Assembly: GCF_003946915.1 (NCBI RefSeq)
Contig: NZ_RPOC01000003.1
Span: 186,001 to 250,000 of the forward strand
Direction of reading: 5' to 3'
DNA from: Flavobacterium ustbae
Lineage (GTDB): Bacteria > Bacteroidota > Bacteroidia > Flavobacteriales > Flavobacteriaceae
Length of the DNA: 64,000 bases
The notes below the pieces were generated by a model that had not been told where the DNA came from, searched no databases, and was given only the letters and a program-made list of their open reading frames with translations. Position 1 is the first letter of the stretch, and each line of letters opens with the position of its first letter. The translations under genes were made by a program, and so were the position numbers. Positions 61,535-64,000 of this stretch are shown one piece after another.

Positions 61535-63842
61535 ATTTAAAATTAGTCAATTAAAAATTAAAAATTTTAAGTGTATTGATAAAATTGAATTTAGTTTTGA
61601 TTCTAATAATTTAATTGTTTTTGATGGACCAAATGGATATGGGAAAACTACTGTTTTTGAGGCGATAGAAATATTATTTACTGGAAAGCCACGAAGATTT
61701 AGAGATGTTAACTTAGATGCCAGATATACCTTTTTGGATAGTCCAATACATAAGTCTAATGATTTAGAGGTGGAGTTAGAATTAATAGTTAATGATGGAA
61801 GTGAGATAGAACATTCCATAAAAAGGATTTTTCCTAAAAGTATTGGCAAATCTAAGTTGAATAATATAAGTCAAATCTTTAATGAATCCACACTTCTTAT
61901 AAATAATAGAATTTCTACTTATGAAGATTTAGAACAAACTTTAGATTTTTCAGATTTATATAAACTTTATTCGGTTTTAAATTATGTAGAACAAGATGAA
62001 AACACTTACTTTCTAAAAAAAGATCCTAAAGATAGGTATGATTCTTTTCTTGTTTCACTATTAGGTGGTGAAGAGGAAAGAAATGAATTAGCGAAAATAA
62101 AATTTTGTAGTACTGAAATTCTTAAGAGAAAAAAACAGCATAAAGAAAGAATTGATGAAATAGAAAGATCAAATACTGATTTTTCAAGTATTGATTCAAC
62201 ATTAAGTTATAAACACTTAATTACAGATAAAGATTTTGAGTGGGATAAAAGTGAGATTAAAAATACTGTTCTAAATGTCAATATTTCATATTTAATTGAA
62301 ATAGAAAAAATAAAGTCTCTTTTAGAAAATAAATCTATATTAAAGGATATCGAATTAGTAAGTAAATTAAATAATTTTTCCAACTTAGCATTTGCAGAAG
62401 AATTTTCAAACAATTATTGGAGTTTAGAAAATTTCCAATTTTTAGAAAATGAATATTCTTTGAGAAATAGTAATGATAGAAAAATTAGGAATAATAAATC
62501 GAAAATCGAAGATATAGAAAAACAAAGTTTTTCAGATTTAAGCGATGAATCTTTTAAAGAGTTTTTACAGGAAAAAGAAAACTTAAAAATCGATATAAAT
62601 GCATTTGATGTAAAAACTAGATTGGTTAAAAGCCTACAAGAAAGTTTATCTTTACAAAATAATATTTTATCAAATTTTAAAGATAGAAGACAAGATCTAA
62701 TTGATTTTAATAATCAACATAAAGACCATATTAATTTAAGTGATGGAGAATGTCCAACTTGTGGCTTTGATTGGAAAAATAATGAAAAATTAATAGAGCA
62801 AATAAATGCTACAGAAAAAAAAATATTTAGCGATTATTTAGTAAACAATAAGAGTTTTGAAGAACAAAAAGAATTATTAATTAATGAATATTTAAATCCC
62901 ATTAAAGATTTTTTAAGAAAAGAGATTGATTCTTTTGATGAAGAAAATAAAAAGTTAATAGAAAATGGTAAATTTCTGGAACTAAAAGAGAAATTTCAAA
63001 ATTTGAAAAGTAGATTTGATCATTTTTTAGAATTATTTGAATCACGTAAACGAGATGAATTAATTAGTCTTGTAAATAATAGAGTAATAGAGAATATCAA
63101 TGAAATTACAAAAAAAGTTTATGACTTTACAAATGATTATAAGCCAAAAATTTCTGAACAAATAGACATTAATTCAATACTATCAGATTTTGAAAATTAT
63201 TTCAATAAATCTTTCGAGCTTTTGGAACAATTAACTGAGCAGGACATACTTGACAAAAAGAAATATATTGAAATACAATATTTAAAAGCTATTGATTCTG
63301 AATTGCAGAATTTTAAAGAAAAATATAGTAGACTTAAAGTTGTTGAAGATAAACTAAATAGTATCATAAAAGTTTATGATCAGAAAATAAAAGATTACAC
63401 AGAAGAAATTATCAATAAAATCAGTATTCCTTTTCACATATATACTGGGAAGATTTTGCAAAATCATAGTTTAGGTTCTGGACTTTCTATTGAATTTGAA
63501 ACTGGAAAGCAAAAACAGGTTTACATAAGACCAACATGCAAAGATCAAGAAGTTGCATATTTGTTAAGTTCTGGTCAATTGTCTGCAACTGTTATATCTC
63601 TAATGTTAGTTTTGAATAAAGTTTTCAATCAATCAAAACTTGGTACGATTTTAATTGATGACCCATTACAGACTTTGGATGAAATTAATACTCATTCATT
63701 AGTAGAATTGCTTAAGTACAATTTTAATGATCAGCAATTAATTCTTTCAACACATGAAGATAGATATTCCAAATTTATTCGATACAAATATGATAGATTT
63801 GGTTTGTCTGGAAAATCAATTAATATGAAAAATAGAATTTAA
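61512..63842 (+). CDS. Rad50/SMC-like ABC ATPase of the three-gene cassette
   Basis: 776 residues (start ATG at 61512; alternative Met3 also possible). Walker A: GPNGYGKTTVFEA near 39. Long helical arms surround a zinc-hook-like CPTCGFDW near 417. ABC signature LSSGQLSATVISLMLVLNK near 689, Walker B TILIDDPLQTLDE near 715 and an H-loop His in LILSTHED near 744. The signature LSSGQ is canonical. A Rad50-like ATPase with coiled arms suggests sensing of unusual DNA ends or large complexes. Very AT-rich. Confidence 0.88.
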   Translation: MKMKQENRFKISQLKIKNFKCIDKIEFSFDSNNLIVFDGPNGYGKTTVFEAIEILFTGKPRRFRDVNLDARYTFLDSPIHKSNDLEVELELIVNDGSEIEHSIKRIFPKSIGKSKLNNISQIFNESTLLINNRISTYEDLEQTLDFSDLYKLYSVLNYVEQDENTYFLKKDPKDRYDSFLVSLLGGEEERNELAKIKFCSTEILKRKKQHKERIDEIERSNTDFSSIDSTLSYKHLITDKDFEWDKSEIKNTVLNVNISYLIEIEKIKSLLENKSILKDIELVSKLNNFSNLAFAEEFSNNYWSLENFQFLENEYSLRNSNDRKIRNNKSKIEDIEKQSFSDLSDESFKEFLQEKENLKIDINAFDVKTRLVKSLQESLSLQNNILSNFKDRRQDLIDFNNQHKDHINLSDGECPTCGFDWKNNEKLIEQINATEKKIFSDYLVNNKSFEEQKELLINEYLNPIKDFLRKEIDSFDEENKKLIENGKFLELKEKFQNLKSRFDHFLELFESRKRDELISLVNNRVIENINEITKKVYDFTNDYKPKISEQIDINSILSDFENYFNKSFELLEQLTEQDILDKKKYIEIQYLKAIDSELQNFKEKYSRLKVVEDKLNSIIKVYDQKIKDYTEEIINKISIPFHIYTGKILQNHSLGSGLSIEFETGKQKQVYIRPTCKDQEVAYLLSSGQLSATVISLMLVLNKVFNQSKLGTILIDDPLQTLDEINTHSLVELLKYNFNDQQLILSTHEDRYSKFIRYKYDRFGLSGKSINMKNRI

Positions 63843-63885
63843 GAGGAGGACTGAAACAAATATCTAATAAATCTCAACCAATAAA

Positions 63886-63928
63886 AACCCAAACCCCGCA
63901 ACTACCAATTTGCGGGGTATTTTTTTGT
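63886..63928 (+). terminator. Strong terminator of the three-gene cassette
   Basis: ACCCCGCA (63893-63900) pairs with TGCGGGGT (63911-63918) followed by a T run. The rest of the window to 64000 is AT-rich with no gene start visible. Confidence 0.9.
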
Positions 63929-64000
63929 CTTCAAATTATACTTTTATTTCATAAGATTTTTTAACATTTAATACACATTCGTTTAAGCGAAAATTGATGT

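Overview
The window is a chromosomal stretch of a Flavobacterium-like member of the Bacteroidota (order Flavobacteriales). Pointers are the low GC, the Bacteroidota promoter type (TTG, about 20 bp, TAnnTTTG), A-rich ribosome-binding regions with little Shine-Dalgarno, many exported lipoproteins, a SusC/TonB-type outer-membrane receptor with a carboxypeptidase-like regulatory domain, a tmRNA with tag GENNYALAA, and several families of dispersed palindromic intergenic repeats. Species cannot be fixed from sequence alone.

Layout. 0-5 kb: RidA, an AlkD-like repair protein and a giant AsmA-like protein. 5.3-10.4 kb: a redox island on the minus strand in which a compact operon (small membrane protein, ApbE flavin transferase, RnfC-like, RnfD-like, exported nitroreductase) lies downstream of a second, paralogous exported nitroreductase. 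10.4-12 kb: a YddG-like exporter and a Crp/Fnr regulator. 12.15-12.55 kb: tmRNA. 12.8-26.2 kb: housekeeping and envelope genes (serine hydrolase, saccharopine/alanine-dehydrogenase-like enzyme, fumarase, TonB receptor, ArsC-like protein, CPBP protease, MenE, RsmB-type methyltransferase, Kup). 26.3-32.6 kb: a low-complexity secreted protein, a YCF48-like protein, an ECF sigma/anti-sigma/secreted-helical trio, an SRPBCC protein and a MazG-like protein. 32.8-40.1 kb: IlvE, MnmD, divergent oxyR/dps, and a SulP transporter with carbonic anhydrase. 40.2-45 kb: LETM1-like protein, SodC, META and DUF4251 proteins and a GH18 enzyme. 45.4-52 kb: a fatty-acid beta-oxidation cluster (MarR, FadN-like fusion, thiolase, acyl-CoA dehydrogenase) interrupted by a four-helix-bundle cassette with perfect 16-bp inverted flanks.

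52.2-59 kb is the most unusual part: a WYL regulator, an HD-domain protein, and then, divergently, a structured noncoding region followed by a RING/TerD-like protein and the RNA ligase RtcB. The noncoding region has two copies of a perfect or near-perfect dyad (ACTGCGCA-N7-TGCGCAGT), a tRNA-like RNA with 7-bp acceptor stem, D arm and T arm but an enlarged centre, and four copies of a 21-nt motif (AGGTCAA-N7-TTACTTC). A third, degenerate dyad precedes rtcB. I infer an RNA-repair or RNA-stress locus with its own small RNA(s).

59.6-63.9 kb: a three-gene, very AT-rich cassette (restriction-endonuclease-like protein, middle protein, Rad50-like ATPase with a CxxC hook) that fits the ABC-three-component type of predicted conflict/defence system. 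It ends in a strong terminator.
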